A DNA stretch of 64,000 nucleotides from Microbotryum silenes-acaulis (GCA_003665825.1 QPFY01000010.1:1-64000), one strand, 5' to 3'. Counted from the first letter of the stretch, positions 1 to 13,187 are shown. Translations and numbers: made by a program. The notes: generated by a model from the sequence alone, not told the origin.

Positions 1-3000
1 AGTAAATGCAGTGATCAGTGCCCGTTGCCTTGTACCCGAGACTCCTGAGTGATGTGTCAATGTGGCGATTCCAGATGCGACCGGCCTGCTTGAGACCGTA
101 GATTGAGCGCCGCAGGCGGAGAACCTTATCGCTCGGGAAGTCGAAACCTCGTGGCGTTGTCATCCAGATATCGTGATCGAGCTCGCCGTGGAGGTAAGCC
201 TTGTCGATGTCGGCCTGATGAACGTGGTAACCGTTGGCAGCGGCGAGGGCAAGGAGGCAGCGAATGGAGGAGAAACGGGCAACGGGTGCGAAAGTCTCCG
301 AGAAATCGATGCCGTCGCGTTGGCGGTTACCTTGCGCTACAAGGCGTGCCTTCCGCCCTGTGACGTCACCGCGTGCATCGCGCTTGGTCTTCCAGACGAA
401 TTTGGAGGTGACGATAGTGGCGCCCGGCGGTACGGAGGATCGAGGCTCGATGGTGAACACCTTGAAGTCGTCGCGCATGGCGGTGAACTCGGCGGCGGCA
501 GCCTGAGCCCAGATGTCGTGCTCGTCGCTGGACATTGCTTCACGCCAGGTCTGAGGGTCGCTAGTGATCGATTTGATGGGCTCGATGGCTTCGAGGGCGG
601 GGTTGTCGTCTTCTGCGGCGATGAAGGCGCGGTGGTGGCGAGAGAGGAAATCGATCTCATCAGGGGAGTCGTCATCGGAGGGCTGTTCAGCGGGGGCCAT
701 GGCGGGTGCGGGCGTCACCAGGGTGTCGTCGTCGGATTGATGTACGTCCATCAGGTTGAGGCGAACCGCGGTGTTGGAGTTGAGGAGGTCAAGCGGGTCG
801 TCCGAGTCATCGAGGGACGGTCCCGGCCGAGGATGTGGCGGGCGACGAAAGCGGGGGCAAGCGACGGGGACGGCGAGGGGCTGGTATCTGTAGAATTAAG
901 TAAGGATCCGCCAGTGTACCCTGGGGCCACGTCAACGGCGCTCATGGCAGAATCATCAAGAGAGGATGAGACGTCCATGTGCGCCGACCTTACTAGTGGG
1001 GTCCTCGTCTTGACGGCGGGGCGGGCGTGTCGGCGGGAATGACGAACTGGCGTTCGGTGTCGTCCGCATCGACGGGCGTGTTGATTGGTAGACCGGGGAA
1101 GTCGTCGTCGAGGAAGGTGGCATTTCGGCCAATCACAACCTTGTTGGTAGAATGGTCGAAGAAACGGAAAGCCTTGGAGGCGAGGTCGTAACCGGTGAAG
1201 ATCACGCGCGCGGCCTTGGGGTCGAGCTTGCTGCGAAGGTTCGGCGCGACCGTGAGCCAGGCCGCGCAGCCGAACGGGTGGAGGGCGGTGGCGGTGGTGC
1301 GTTGGCCGTTCCAAACGGATTCTGGAGTCTGTTTGGCCAAAGCTGAGTGTGAGCACCTGTTTTTGCAATAAACGAAGTATGCAGCCGCTTCATCCCAAAA
1401 GGTGGCCGGCAGATGGGAGTCAGCAAGGAGGGCAAGGACGCCCTCGACGATGGAGAGATTGACACGTTCGGCACGACCGTTTTGCTGAGGTGTGTAGGGG
1501 ATAGAATATTGACGACGAATACCCCTGGACTTGCAGAACTCCGTGAATGCGTTCGATTGGTACTCCCCGCCGTTGTCGGTGCGAAGGGTTTTTAAACGCT
1601 CGTTCGTCTCTAACTCCACTTCGGCGAGCCAAGTCTGGAAGGTCGGGAAGACGTCGCTTTTGTGATCGATCGCGTATGCCCAGAGTTTGCGAGAGTGGTC
1701 GTCAAGAAATGTGACAAGGTAGCGCTTCCCGGTCAAGGACGGAGTGGGGAACGAAAGGACATCGCTGTGCACGAGGCCGAGTCTTTCGGGGGAATGCGAC
1801 TCAGAGTCGGGAAAAGGAAGACGGTGGCCTTTGGAACCAAGGCAAGCATTGCAAACAAACTCCTCTACGTCTTTGTCACTGTACCCGGCCCCAAACCCGT
1901 CCAGCAAACCTGCGGCGATCATCTTCTGTATAGAGGATGGGGCAAGATGGCCGAGGCAGCGGTGAAGGGTAAGCAGGGGCACGGTCGACTCAGAACGCGA
2001 GAGAAAGGCAAGCTGCTGACACTTGGTGTGGTCCGCGTCCAAAAGGTAGAGACCGTCGTTAACCCTGGTACCGTGAGCAATGGCCTGGCCGTCCTTGGCG
2101 ATGTCGATGCCGTCGCTGGTGAAGGCGAGTCGAACGCGGTCGGTGTCGCAGAGGCGAGAGACGGAGAGGAGGTTGACGTGGAGGCCCGGCGTGTGCAGAA
2201 CGCCACGCAGCGTGATCGGATGTCCGGTCTTGGCAACGAACGCTACGTCCCCCATGCCGATGGCCGTGATACCGCCGGCAATGCCGCCGATCTTGGTGTG
2301 CGCCGTCTGGCGATAAGCCGTGAATAGAGAACGATCGGCGACCATGTGTGCCGTGGCGCCCGAGTCGATACAAAGGCATCAGTCGGGAGTTGCCGGCGAG
2401 CGAACAGGCAGGAGGCGAAATAGCCGACGTTAGGGCTGTTGAGCGGCGGGGAGAGACATGTCGTCCTGGTTGTCGTCGCCGGTGTGTTTTTGTTCGCCCC
2501 GGTGCTTGCAGTCGAGGGCCCAGTGCCTTTCTTGTGGCAGCGGCGGCAGGGGCCGGCGGGCGGGTGTTTCGCCCGTGAGGTGCAGTCGCGCAGGCGGTGG
2601 CCGGGGGCGCGGCAGGCGGGACAAGGGGAGGCGGTGGCGAGCATGGCCGAGTGTGATGACGAGAGTCCCGCCGAGCGAAGCTGGATGCGAATGCGATCCG
2701 TCAGCGTCGTGAGTTCCGGGAGGTCGCGTTGGTTGCGCTGCTCGTCCGTGAATGTGAGGCGGAAGCTGTCGAGGCAAGGTGGGACCATGGCGAGCACGTG
2801 AGTGGCGAGCACGTCGTTGAGCGAGGTTTTGGCGTCGCGGATTTCCTGCGCGATCGACATGTATTCGCGGAGCCAGGTGTCGTACGCCTCGACGAGGCAG
2901 GCATCTTCCTGAAATCCCAAAGGCGGGCGAACAACTCGAGGGTGCGAGTGGCGTCGTCCGGTGCGAAACGAGCCTTGAGTGCGGCGAAGATGCGTGGTGC

Positions 3001-3431
3001 CGACAGGTCGTCGCTGGGGATGGTGTCGAGGGTGGCTGAGACGTCGGCGGAGTCGATCGAGCCAACGATGATTTCCCGCGCGGCGTCGTCACGGGCGGCA
3101 AGCTGGTCAGCCGTCCATGTCGGGGGGATGACACCGTCAAGAACGTAACCACGGACTTGATTTGGAAGCGCGAGACGGAGTTGACGTAACCAGTTCGTAA
3201 ACGACTTAGGCCCGTCAAGACGAGCGTGCTTGGGGAACACGACTTTTGATGCGGTGGCGGTGTTTGCCTGCGTGGCAGTGACGGGCGGGGTGGCGGCGGC
3301 GGCGGCGGCAGGGGGCGGTGAGGCCTGTAGAGCGGCAAGCTGTGCCTGTAGCGTGGCGATTTGCACGCTGATCGAAGGGTCAGGGGAGCTGGTGTCCCTG
3401 GGAGGCGAGGGCGGGCGGGGGAGCTGTCCAT
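1..3431 (-). pseudogene. Copia gag-pol, copy C, partial with several indels
   Basis: The third copy starts at 3431 and leaves the window within reverse transcriptase (base 1 corresponds to about 4761 in copy B). Several short indels relative to copy A break the frame: in the G-run just after the start codon near 3410-3425, a missing G near 2891, a missing C near 2526 in the zinc knuckle, an extra G near 2434, a missing C near 2367 in the protease motif, and C/G-run changes near 820-860 and 1015. Integrase (HHCC plus core) remains readable at about 2345-993. Confidence 0.87.
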
Positions 3432-3523
3432 GCTGCGATGGTGCGATGGGCTGGGGCGGCTCGAGTGGCTGGGCTCGAGGGAAAATGCAAGCGGCGGGGC
3501 TGGTAGCTCGTGGGCTTATAACC

Positions 3524-3714
3524 TATTCGATCAACTCTACTACGTCAGCGATGTAGTTATAGCCAAGAGTGATGAATCTCATTTCAACATACCTATTCGA
3601 TCAACTCTACTACGTCAGCGATGTAGTTATAGCCAAGAGTGATGAATAGGAAGCTAACAGTAAGGGAGCCGCGCGCCCCAAGTCCTGACCCGAGCGGAGA
3701 GTGGATTCCTCACA
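3524..3714 (-). repeat. Shared LTR between copies B and C (191 bp)
   Basis: Same ends as the other family-1 LTRs, with the 70-bp-period duplication (starts 3524 and 3594) but none of the 39-bp GC-rich units. The three LTRs therefore differ in length (285, 329, 191 bp) through expansion and contraction of two internal repeats. Confidence 0.85.
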
Positions 3715-6700
3715 CCCCCCCCCACGCGAACGCGAGGTAGACTTGAGCCGTGGGTGCCGCGTCCGGAGGCCTAGAGCATAGCAATGTATACCAAAAATCT
3801 TGGGACCCAGCGCTTTTGGTGAATAGGTCCGCAACCATGTCCGCTGTGCCAACGTGTGAGAGGGAGATATCGCCTCGGTTGACCATGTCGCGGACAAAAT
3901 GCTCGCGGAGGCGTATGTGTCGAGTGCCGGAGGTGCGAACGGGGTCGTGAGCGACGGCGGCCGCGGCCTCGTTGTCGGTGAAGATGTGAGCTGCATCGAT
4001 CGGGCGAACGTGGAGCTCGGAGAGGAGTTGCGTAAGGTAAATCGCTTCCTTACCAGCGTGCGACAAGGCGAGGTATTCGGCATCAGTGGTGGAATCCGCC
4101 ACCCGAGTCTGACGTTTCGATGACCAAGAGACGGCAGAGCCAGCCAAGTAAAAAACGAAGCCCATTGTGGAGATGGACGTGTCGACGCAGGCACCCCAGT
4201 TCGCATCGGAATAACCGACCACACCCGTAACTTTGGCTGGACCGCGGGCGTAGAGTAGCTCATCGCGGTACGTGGCACGAAGGTAGCGAAGGACGTGTTT
4301 GACGGCAATCCAATGACGACGGCCAGGGTTGTTGGCGAACCGGGACAAGTACGAGACGGCGAAGGCAATGTCGGGTCGAGTGCCAAGGGAAATGTACAGG
4401 AGGGAGCCGATGGCTTGGAGGTACCACGATCGAATGCGCTCCGTTCCCTGACCCGGAACTGCTGTGAGCGAGAGGCCGGGCGTCATTGGCACTGTAGCGC
4501 CGCGTGTCGTGGTGTCGAAGTGAAACCGGGCGAGCACGTCCATGATGTAGCGTTCCTGGGATAGGGCAATGGAGCCGTCGTCCAGGCGGCGGATTTGGAT
4601 GCCGAGGATGTATTCCGCGGGGCCGAGCCTTTTGACGCCGTATCGCTGTTCAAGGCCGGAGATGACGCGTTCGATCTCATCGAGGGCGGGGCTGACAATG
4701 AGGAGATCGTCGACATACAAGGCGATATAATGGGGCCGTTGCTGATCATCAATGTGAGAGTAAATGCAGTGATCAGTGCCCGTTGCCTTGTACCCGAGAC
4801 TCCTGAGTGATGTGTCAATGTGGCGATTCCAGATGCGACCGGCCTGCTTGAGACCGTAGATTGAGCGCCGCAGGCGGAGAACCTTATCGCTCGGGAAGTC
4901 GAAACCTCGTGGCGTTGTCATCCAGATATCGTGATCGAGCTCGCCGTGGAGGTAAGCCTTGTCGATGTCGGCCTGATGAACGTGGTAACCGTTGGCAGCG
5001 GCGAGGGCAAGGAGGCAGCGAATGGAGGAGAAACGGGCAACGGGTGCGAAAGTCTCCGAGAAATCGATGCCGTCGCGTTGGCGGTTACCTTGCGCTACAA
5101 GGCGTGCCTTCCGCCCTGTGACGTCACCGCGTGCATCGCGCTTGGTCTTCCAGACGAATTTGGAGGTGACGATAGTGGCGCCCGGCGGTACGGAGGATCG
5201 AGGCTCGATGGTGAACACCTTGAAGTCGTCGCGCATGGCGGTGAACTCGGCGGCGGCAGCCTGAGCCCAGATGTCGTGCTCGTCGCTGGACATTGCTTCA
5301 CGCCAGGTCTGAGGGTCGCTAGTGATCGATTTGATGGGCTCGATGGCTTCGAGGGCGGGGTTGTCGTCTTCTGCGGCGATGAAGGCGCGGTGGTGGCGAG
5401 AGAGGAAATCGATCTCATCAGGGGAGTCGTCATCGGAGGGCTGTTCAGCGGGGGCCATGGCGGGTGCGGGCGTCACCAGGGTGTCGTCGTCGGATTGATG
5501 TACGTCCATCAGGTTGAGGCGAACCGCGGTGTTGGAGTTGAGGAGGTCAAGCGGGTCGTCCGAGTCATCGAGGGACGGTCCCCCGGCCGAGGATGTGGCG
5601 GGCGACGAAAGCGGGGCAAGCGACGGGGACGGCGAGGGGCTGGTATCTGTAGAATTAAGTAAGGATCCGCCAGTGTACCCTGGGGCCACGTCAACGGCGC
5701 TCATGGCAGAATCATCAAGAGAGGATGAGACGTCCATGTGCGCCGACCTTACTAGTGGGGTCCTCGTCTTGACGGCTGGGGCGGGCGTGTCGGCGGGAAT
5801 GACGAACTGGCGTTCGGTGTCGTCCGCATCGACGGGCGTGTTGATTGGTAGACCGGGGAAGTCGTCGTCGAGGAAGGTGGCATTTCGGCCAATCACAACC
5901 TTGTTGGTAGAATGGTCGAAGAAACGGAAAGCCTTGGAGGCGAGGTCGTAACCGGTGAAGATCATGCGCGCGGCCTTGGGGTCGAGCTTGCTGCGAAGGT
6001 TCGGCGCGACCGTGAGCCAGGCCGCGCAGCCGAACGGGTGGAGGGCGGTGGCGGTGGTGCGTTGGCCGTTCCAAACGGATTCTGGAGTCTGTTTGGCCAA
6101 AGCTGAGTGTGAGCACCTGTTTTTGCAATAAACGAAGTATGCAGCCGCTTCATCCCAAAAGGTGGCCGGCAGATGGGAGTCAGCAAGGAGGGCAAGGACG
6201 CCCTCGACGATGGAGAGATTGACACGTTCGGCACGACCGTTTTGCTGAGGTGTGTAGGGGATAGAATATTGACGACGAATACCCCTGGACTTGCAGAACT
6301 CCGTGAATGCGTTCGATTGGTACTCCCCGCCGTTGTCGGTGCGAAGGGTTTTTTAAACGCTCGTTCGTCTCTAACTCCACTTCGGCGAGCCAAGTCTGGA
6401 AGGTCGGGAAGACGTCGCTTTTGTGATCGATCGCGTATGCCCAGAGTTTGCGAGAGTGGTCGTCAAGAAATGTGACAAGGTAGCGCTTCCCGGTCAAGGA
6501 CGGAGTGGGGAACGAAAGGACATCGCTGTGCACGAGGCCGAGTCTTTCGGGGGAATGCGACTCAGAGTCGGGAAAAGGAAGACGGTGGCCTTTGGAACCA
6601 AGGCAAGCATTGCAAACAAACTCCTCTACGTCTTTGTCACTGTACCCGGCCCCAAACCCGTCCAGCAAACCTGCGGCGATCATCTTCTGTATAGAGGATG

Positions 6701-8195
6701 GGGCAAGATGGCCGAGGCAGCGGTGAAGGGTAAGCAGGGGCACGGTCGACTCAGAACGCGAGAGAAAGGCAAGCTGCTGACACTTGGTGTGGTCCGCGTC
6801 CAAAAGGTAGAGACCGTCGTTAACCCTGGTACCGTGAGCAATGGCCTGGCCGTCCTTGGCGATGTCGATGCCGTCGCTGGTGAAGGCGAGTCGAACGCGG
6901 TCGGTGTCGCAGAGGCGAGAGACGGAGAGGAGGTTGACGTGGAGGCCCGGCGTGTGCAGAACGCCACGCAGCGTGATCGGATGTCCGGTCTTGGCAACGA
7001 ACGCTACGTCCCCCATGCCGATGGCCGTGATACCGCCGGCAATGCCGCCGATCTTGGTGTGCGCCGTCTGGCGATAAGCCGTGAATAGAGAACGATCGGC
7101 GACCATGTGTGCCGTGGCGCCCGAGTCGACTACAAAGGCATCAGTCGGGAGTTGCCGGCGAGCGAACAGGCAGGAGGCGAAATAGCCGACGTTAGGCTGT
7201 TGAGCGGCGGGGAGAGACATGTCGTCCTGGTTGTCGTCGCCGGTGTGTTTTTGTTCGCCCCGGTGCTTGCAGTCGAGGGCCCAGTGCCCTTTCTTGTGGC
7301 AGCGGCGGCAGGGGCCGGCGGGCGGGTGTTTCGCCCGTGAGGTGCAGTCGCGCAGGCGGTGGCCGGGGGCGCGGCAGGCGGGACAAGGGGAGGCGGTGGC
7401 GAGCATGGCCGAGTGTGATGACGAGAGTCCCGCCGAGCGAAGCTGGATGCGAATGCGATCCGTCAGCGTCGTGAGTTCCGGGAGGTCGCGTTGGTTGCGC
7501 TGCTCGTCCGTGAATGTGAGGCGGAAGCTGTCGAGGCAAGGTGGGACCATGGCGAGCACGTGAGTGGCGAGCACGTCGTTGAGCGAGGTTTTGGCGTCGC
7601 GGATTTCCTGCGCGATCGACATGTATTCGCGGAGCCAGGTGTCGTACGCCTCGACGGAGGCAGGCATCTTCCTGAAATCCCAAAGGCGGGCGAACAACTC
7701 GAGGGTGCGAGTGGCGTCGTCCGGTGCGAAACGAGCCTTGAGTGCGGCGAAGATGCGTGGTGCCGACAGGTCGTCGCTGGGGATGGTGTCGAGGGTGGCT
7801 GAGACGTCGGCGGAGTCGATCGAGCCAACGATGATTTCCCGCGCGGCGTCGTCACGGGCGGCAAGCTGGTCAGCCGTCCATGTCGGGGGGATGACACCGT
7901 CAAGAACGTAACCACGGACTTGATTTGGAAGCGCGAGACGGAGTTGACGTAACCAGTTCGTAAACGACTTAGGCCCGTCAAGACGAGCGTGCTTGGGGAA
8001 CACGACTTTTGATGCGGTGGCGGTGTTTGCCTGCGTGGCAGTGACGGGCGGGGTGGCGGCGGCGGCGGCGGCAGGGGGCGGTGAGGCCTGTAGAGCGGCA
8101 AGCTGTGCCTGTAGCGTGGCGATTTGCACGCTGATCGAAGGGTCAGGGGAGCTGGTGTCCCTGGGAGGCGAGGGCGGGGCGGGGGAGCTGTCCAT
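3610..8195 (-). pseudogene. Copia gag-pol, copy B, broken by two single-base insertions
   Basis: Nearly identical to copy A but split into a 671-aa gag-PR-integrase frame (8195-6180) and a 796-aa integrase/RT/RNase H frame (6100-3710). The first break is one extra T in the T-run near 6347-6353, within the integrase core. The second is an extra T near 3814-3817, just after the RNase H DLFTK motif. Both are in homopolymers, so a long-read assembly error is as likely as real decay. In the true frame the polyprotein tail reads into the LTR at 3524-3714 and stops at 3610; that LTR has no 39-bp repeats, so the tail is shorter than in copy A. Confidence 0.88.
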
Positions 8196-8287
8196 GCTGC
8201 GATGGTGCGATGGGCTGGGGCGGCTCGAGTGGCTGGGCTCGAGGGAAAATGCAAGCGGCGGGGCTGGTAGCTCGTGGGCTTATAACC

Positions 8288-8616
8288 TATTCGATCAACT
8301 CTACTACGTCAGCGATGTAGTTATAGCCAAGAGTGATGAATCTCATTTCAACATACCTATTCGATCAACTCTACTACGTCAGCGATGTAGTTATAGCCAA
8401 GAGTGATGAATAGGAAGCTAACAGTAAGGGAGCCGCGCGCCCCAAGTCCTCAGCCAGGGAGCCTCGGGGCTGAGCCAATGTGCCAGGCTCGCTGCGCGCG
8501 CCCAAGTCCTGGGCCGATGTGCCCGGCTCGCTCCGCGCGCCTAAGTCCTGAGCCGATGCGCCCGGCTCGCTCCGCGCGCCTAAGTCCTGACCCGAGCGGA
8601 GAGTGGATTCCTCACA
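8288..8616 (-). repeat. Shared LTR between copies A and B (329 bp)
   Basis: It serves as 3' LTR of copy A and 5' LTR of copy B. It starts TGTGAGGAATCC at 8616, next to a run of nine G (minus strand) that acts as polypurine tract. It contains three 39-bp GC-rich units (8453-8592) and a direct duplication with a 70-bp period (starts 8288 and 8358). Confidence 0.85.
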
Positions 8617-11600
8617 CCCCCCCCCACGCGAACGCGAGGTAGACTTGAGCCGTGGGTGCCGCGTCCGGAGGCCTAGAGCATAGCAATGTATACCAAAAAT
8701 CTTGGGACCCAGCGCTTTGGTGAATAGGTCCGCAACCATGTCCGCTGTGCCAACGTGTGAGAGGGAGATATCGCCTCGGTTGACCATGTCGCGGACAAAA
8801 TGCTCGCGGAGGCGTATGTGTCGAGTGCCGGAGGTGCGAACGGGGTCGTGAGCGACGGCGGCCGCGGCCTCGTTGTCGGTGAAGATGTGAGCTGCATCGA
8901 TCGGGCGAACGTGGAGCTCGGAGAGGAGTTGCGTAAGGTAAATCGCTTCCTTACCAGCGTGCGACAAGGCGAGGTATTCGGCATCAGTGGTGGAATCCGC
9001 CACCCGAGTCTGACGTTTCGATGACCAAGAGACGGCAGAGCCAGCCAAGTAAAAAACGAAGCCCATTGTGGAGATGGACGTGTCGACGCAGGCACCCCAG
9101 TTCGCATCGGAATAACCGACCACACCCGTAACTTTGGCTGGACCGCGGGCGTAGAGTAGCTCATCGCGGTACGTGGCACGAAGGTAGCGAAGGACGTGTT
9201 TGACGGCAATCCAATGACGACGGCCAGGGTTGTTGGCGAACCGGGACAAGTACGAGACGGCGAAGGCAATGTCGGGTCGAGTGCCAAGGGAAATGTACAG
9301 GAGGGAGCCGATGGCTTGGAGGTACCACGATCGAATGCGCTCCGTTCCCTGACCCGGAACTGCTGTGAGCGAGAGGCCGGGCGTCATTGGCACTGTAGCG
9401 CCGCGTGTCGTGGTGTCGAAGTGAAACCGGGCGAGCACGTCCATGATGTAGCGTTCCTGGGATAGGGCAATGGAGCCGTCGTCCAGGCGGCGGATTTGGA
9501 TGCCGAGGATGTATTCCGCGGGGCCGAGCCTTTTGACGCCGTATCGCTGTTCAAGGCCGGAGATGACGCGTTCGATCTCATCGAGGGCGGGGCTGACAAT
9601 GAGGAGATCGTCGACATACAAGGCGATATAATGGGGCCGTTGCTGATCATCAATGTGAGAGTAAATGCAGTGATCAGTGCCCGTTGCCTTGTACCCGAGA
9701 CTCCTGAGTGATGTGTCAATGTGGCGATTCCAGATGCGACCGGCCTGCTTGAGACCGTAGATTGAGCGCCGCAGGCGGAGAACCTTATCGCTCGGGAAGT
9801 CGAAACCTCGTGGCGTTGTCATCCAGATATCGTGATCGAGCTCGCCGTGGAGGTAAGCCTTGTCGATGTCGGCCTGATGAACGTGGTAACCGTTGGCAGC
9901 GGCGAGGGCAAGGAGGCAGCGAATGGAGGAGAAACGGGCAACGGGTGCGAAAGTCTCCGAGAAATCGATGCCGTCGCGTTGGCGGTTACCTTGCGCTACA
10001 AGGCGTGCCTTCCGCCCTGTGACGTCACCGCGTGCATCGCGCTTGGTCTTCCAGACGAATTTGGAGGTGACGATAGTGGCGCCCGGCGGTACGGAGGATC
10101 GAGGCTCGATGGTGAACACCTTGAAGTCGTCGCGCATGGCGGTGAACTCGGCGGCGGCAGCCTGAGCCCAGATGTCGTGCTCGTCGCTGGACATTGCTTC
10201 ACGCCAGGTCTGAGGGTCGCTAGTGATCGATTTGATGGGCTCGATGGCTTCGAGGGCGGGGTTGTCGTCTTCTGCGGCGATGAAGGCGCGGTGGTGGCGA
10301 GAGAGGAAATCGATCTCATCAGGGGAGTTGTCATCGGAGGGCTGTTCAGCGGGGGCCATGGCGGGTGCGGGCGTCACCAGGGTGTCGTCGTCGGATTGAT
10401 GTACGTCCATCAGGTTGAGGCGAACCGCGGTGTTGGAGTTGAGGAGGTCAAGCGGGTCGTCCGAGTCATCGAGGGACGGTCCCCCGGCCGAGGATGTGGC
10501 GGGCGACGAAAGCGGGGCAAGCGACGGGGACGGCGAGGGGCTGGTATCTGTAGAATTAAGTAAGGATCCGCCAGTGTACCCTGGGGCCACGTCAACGGCG
10601 CTCATGGCAGAATCATCAAGAGAGGATGAGACGTCCATGTGCGCCGACCTTACTAGTGGGGTCCTCGTCTTGACGGCTGGGGCGGGCGTGTCGGCGGGAA
10701 TGACGAACTGGCGTTCGGTGTCGTCCGCATCGACGGGCGTGTTGATTGGTAGACCGGGGAAGTCGTCGTCGAGGAAGGTGGCATTTCGGCCAATCACAAC
10801 CTTGTTGGTAGAATGGTCGAAGAAACGGAAAGCCTTGGAGGCGAGGTCGTAACCGGTGAAGATCACGCGCGCGGCCTTGGGGTCGAGCTTGCTGCGAAGG
10901 TTCGGCGCGACCGTGAGCCAGGCCGCGCAGCCGAACGGGTGGAGGGCGGTGGCGGTGGTGCGTTGGCCGTTCCAAACGGATTCTGGAGTCTGTTTGGCCA
11001 AAGCTGAGTGTGAGCACCTGTTTTTGCAATAAACGAAGTATGCAGCCGCTTCATCCCAAAAGGTGGCCGGCAGATGGGAGTCAGCAAGGAGGGCAAGGAC
11101 GCCCTCGACGATGGAGAGATTGACACGTTCGGCACGACCGTTTTGCTGAGGTGTGTAGGGGATAGAATATTGACGACGAATACCCCTGGACTTGCAGAAC
11201 TCCGTGAATGCGTTCGATTGGTACTCCCCGCCGTTGTCGGTGCGAAGGGTTTTTAAACGCTCGTTCGTCTCTAACTCCACTTCGGCGAGCCAAGTCTGGA
11301 AGGTCGGGAAGACGTCGCTTTTGTGATCGATCGCGTATGCCCAGAGTTTGCGAGAGTGGTCGTCAAGAAATGTGACAAGGTAGCGCTTCCCGGTCAAGGA
11401 CGGAGTGGGGAACGAAAGGACATCGCTGTGCACGAGGCCGAGTCTTTCGGGGGAATGCGACTCAGAGTCGGGAAAAGGAAGACGGTGGCCTTTGGAACCA
11501 AGGCAAGCATTGCAAACAAACTCCTCTACGTCTTTGTCACTGTACCCGGCCCCAAACCCGTCCAGCAAACCTGCGGCGATCATCTTCTGTATAGAGGATG

Positions 11601-13095
11601 GGGCAAGATGGCCGAGGCAGCGGTGAAGGGTAAGCAGGGGCACGGTCGACTCAGAACGCGAGAGAAAGGCAAGCTGCTGACACTTGGTGTGGTCCGCGTC
11701 CAAAAGGTAGAGACCGTCGTTAACCCTGGTACCGTGAGCAATGGCCTGGCCGTCCTTGGCGATGTCGATGCCGTCGCTGGTGAAGGCGAGTCGAACGCGG
11801 TCGGTGTCGCAGAGGCGAGAGACGGAGAGGAGGTTGACGTGGAGGCCCGGCGTGTGCAGAACGCCACGCAGCGTGATCGGATGTCCGGTCTTGGCAACGA
11901 ACGCTACGTCCCCCATGCCGATGGCCGTGATACCGCCGGCAATGCCGCCGATCTTGGTGTGCGCCGTCTGGCGATAAGCCGTGAATAGAGAACGATCGGC
12001 GACCATGTGTGCCGTGGCGCCCGAGTCGACTACAAAGGCATCAGTCGGGAGTTGCCGGCGAGCGAACAGGCAGGAGGCGAAATAGCCGACGTTAGGCTGT
12101 TGAGCGGCGGGGAGAGACATGTCGTCCTGGTTGTCGTCGCCGGTGTGTTTTTGTTCGCCCCGGTGCTTGCAGTCGAGGGCCCAGTGCCCTTTCTTGTGGC
12201 AGCGGCGGCAGGGGCCGGCGGGCGGGTGTTTCGCCCGTGAGGTGCAGTCGCGCAGGCGGTGGCCGGGGGCGCGGCAGGCGGGACAAGGGGAGGCGGTGGC
12301 GAGCATGGCCGAGTGTGATGACGAGAGTCCCGCCGAGCGAAGCTGGATGCGAATGCGATCCGTCAGCGTCGTGAGTTCCGGGAGGTCGCGTTGGTTGCGC
12401 TGCTCGTCCGTGAATGTGAGGCGGAAGCTGTCGAGGCAAGGTGGGACCATGGCGAGCACGTGAGTGGCGAGCACGTCGTTGAGCGAGGTTTTGGCGTCGC
12501 GGATTTCCTGCGCGATCGACATGTATTCGCGGAGCCAGGTGTCGTACGCCTCGACGGAGGCAGGCATCTTCCTGAAATCCCAAAGGCGGGCGAACAACTC
12601 GAGGGTGCGAGTGGCGTCGTCCGGTGCGAAACGAGCCTTGAGTGCGGCGAAGATGCGTGGTGCCGACAGGTCGTCGCTGGGGATGGTGTCGAGGGTGGCT
12701 GAGACGTCGGCGGAGTCGATCGAGCCAACGATGATTTCCCGCGCGGCGTCGTCACGGGCGGCAAGCTGGTCAGCCGTCCATGTCGGGGGGATGACACCGT
12801 CAAGAACGTAACCACGGACTTGATTTGGAAGCGCGAGACGGAGTTGACGTAACCAGTTCGTAAACGACTTAGGCCCGTCAAGACGAGCGTGCTTGGGGAA
12901 CACGACTTTTGATGCGGTGGCGGTGTTTGCCTGCGTGGCAGTGACGGGCGGGGTGGCGGCGGCGGCGGCGGCAGGGGGCGGTGAGGCCTGTAGAGCGGCA
13001 AGCTGTGCCTGTAGCGTGGCGATTTGCACGCTGATCGAAGGGTCAGGGGAGCTGGTGTCCCTGGGAGGCGAGGGCGGGGCGGGGGAGCTGTCCAT
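8374..13095 (-). CDS. Intact copia gag-pol polyprotein (copy A), 1573 aa
   Basis: One uninterrupted frame holds all copia functions, for reverse transcription in a cytoplasmic particle and integration into the genome. Rough residue positions: Gag 1-290 with an Ala/Pro-rich N-terminus, CCHC zinc knuckle [14 protein letters not shown] near 300, aspartic protease [10 protein letters not shown] near 355, integrase HHCC zinc finger 490-530, integrase core with the LRTDNGGEY aspartate near 620, reverse transcriptase YVDDLL near 1160, RNase H YSDANWG near 1328, DAEYLAL near 1373 and TDNEAA near 1406. The start at 13095 is the first ATG of the frame after the LTR and primer site. Unusually, the frame does not stop before the polypurine tract but runs about 80 codons into the 3' LTR, through three 13-residue repeats. 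This copy looks coding-competent. Confidence 0.93.
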   Translation of the reverse strand: MDSSPAPPSPPRDTSSPDPSISVQIATLQAQLAALQASPPPAAAAAATPPVTATQANTATASKVVFPKHARLDGPKSFTNWLRQLRLALPNQVRGYVLDGVIPPTWTADQLAARDDAAREIIVGSIDSADVSATLDTIPSDDLSAPRIFAALKARFAPDDATRTLELFARLWDFRKMPASVEAYDTWLREYMSIAQEIRDAKTSLNDVLATHVLAMVPPCLDSFRLTFTDEQRNQRDLPELTTLTDRIRIQLRSAGLSSSHSAMLATASPCPACRAPGHRLRDCTSRAKHPPAGPCRRCHKKGHWALDCKHRGEQKHTGDDNQDDMSLPAAQQPNVGYFASCLFARRQLPTDAFVVDSGATAHMVADRSLFTAYRQTAHTKIGGIAGGITAIGMGDVAFVAKTGHPITLRGVLHTPGLHVNLLSVSRLCDTDRVRLAFTSDGIDIAKDGQAIAHGTRVNDGLYLLDADHTKCQQLAFLSRSESTVPLLTLHRCLGHLAPSSIQKMIAAGLLDGFGAGYSDKDVEEFVCNACLGSKGHRLPFPDSESHSPERLGLVHSDVLSFPTPSLTGKRYLVTFLDDHSRKLWAYAIDHKSDVFPTFQTWLAEVELETNERLKTLRTDNGGEYQSNAFTEFCKSRGIRRQYSIPYTPQQNGRAERVNLSIVEGVLALLADSHLPATFWDEAAAYFVYCKNRCSHSALAKQTPESVWNGQRTTATALHPFGCAAWLTVAPNLRSKLDPKAARVIFTGYDLASKAFRFFDHSTNKVVIGRNATFLDDDFPGLPINTPVDADDTERQFVIPADTPAPAVKTRTPLVRSAHMDVSSSLDDSAMSAVDVAPGYTGGSLLNSTDTSPSPSPSLAPLSSPATSSAGGPSLDDSDDPLDLLNSNTAVRLNLMDVHQSDDDTLVTPAPAMAPAEQPSDDNSPDEIDFLSRHHRAFIAAEDDNPALEAIEPIKSITSDPQTWREAMSSDEHDIWAQAAAAEFTAMRDDFKVFTIEPRSSVPPGATIVTSKFVWKTKRDARGDVTGRKARLVAQGNRQRDGIDFSETFAPVARFSSIRCLLALAAANGYHVHQADIDKAYLHGELDHDIWMTTPRGFDFPSDKVLRLRRSIYGLKQAGRIWNRHIDTSLRSLGYKATGTDHCIYSHIDDQQRPHYIALYVDDLLIVSPALDEIERVISGLEQRYGVKRLGPAEYILGIQIRRLDDGSIALSQERYIMDVLARFHFDTTTRGATVPMTPGLSLTAVPGQGTERIRSWYLQAIGSLLYISLGTRPDIAFAVSYLSRFANNPGRRHWIAVKHVLRYLRATYRDELLYARGPAKVTGVVGYSDANWGACVDTSISTMGFVFYLAGSAVSWSSKRQTRVADSTTDAEYLALSHAGKEAIYLTQLLSELHVRPIDAAHIFTDNEAAAAVAHDPVRTSGTRHIRLREHFVRDMVNRGDISLSHVGTADMVADLFTKALGPKIFGIHCYALGLRTRHPRLKSTSRSRGGGCEESTLRSGQDLGARSEPGASAQDLGARSEPGTSAQDLGARSEPGTLAQPRGSLAEDLGRAAPLLLASYSSLLAITTSLT
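8617..8625 (-). other. Polypurine tract of copia copy A
   Basis: Nine consecutive G on the minus strand directly before the TGTGAGG start of the 3' LTR. It is the expected start of plus-strand DNA synthesis. The pol frame runs through it without a stop. Confidence 0.7.
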
Positions 13096-13175
13096 GCTGC
13101 GATGGTGCGATGGGCTGGGGCGGCTCGAGTGGCTGGGCTCGAGGGAAAATGCAAGCGGCGGGGCTGGTAGCTCGT

Positions 13176-13187
13176 GGGCTTATAACC
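13176..13187 (-). other. Primer-binding site, copia family 1 (also 8276-8287 and 3512-3523)
   Basis: Immediately inside the LTR the minus strand reads GGTTATAAGCCC. With one mismatch this is the complement of the anticodon-loop segment GGGCTCATAACC of initiator tRNA-Met, not of a tRNA 3' end. Drosophila copia is known to prime from an internal half of the same tRNA. Confidence 0.7.

Noticed and set aside
173..1042. Plus-strand 289-codon frame and its copies at 4931 and 9832
   Set aside because: They are antisense shadows of copia reverse transcriptase; the minus strand carries all catalytic motifs.
8405..8600. Possible CRISPR-like array of regular 39-bp GC-rich repeats
   Set aside because: Units are contiguous without spacers and lie inside an LTR of a eukaryotic retrotransposon.
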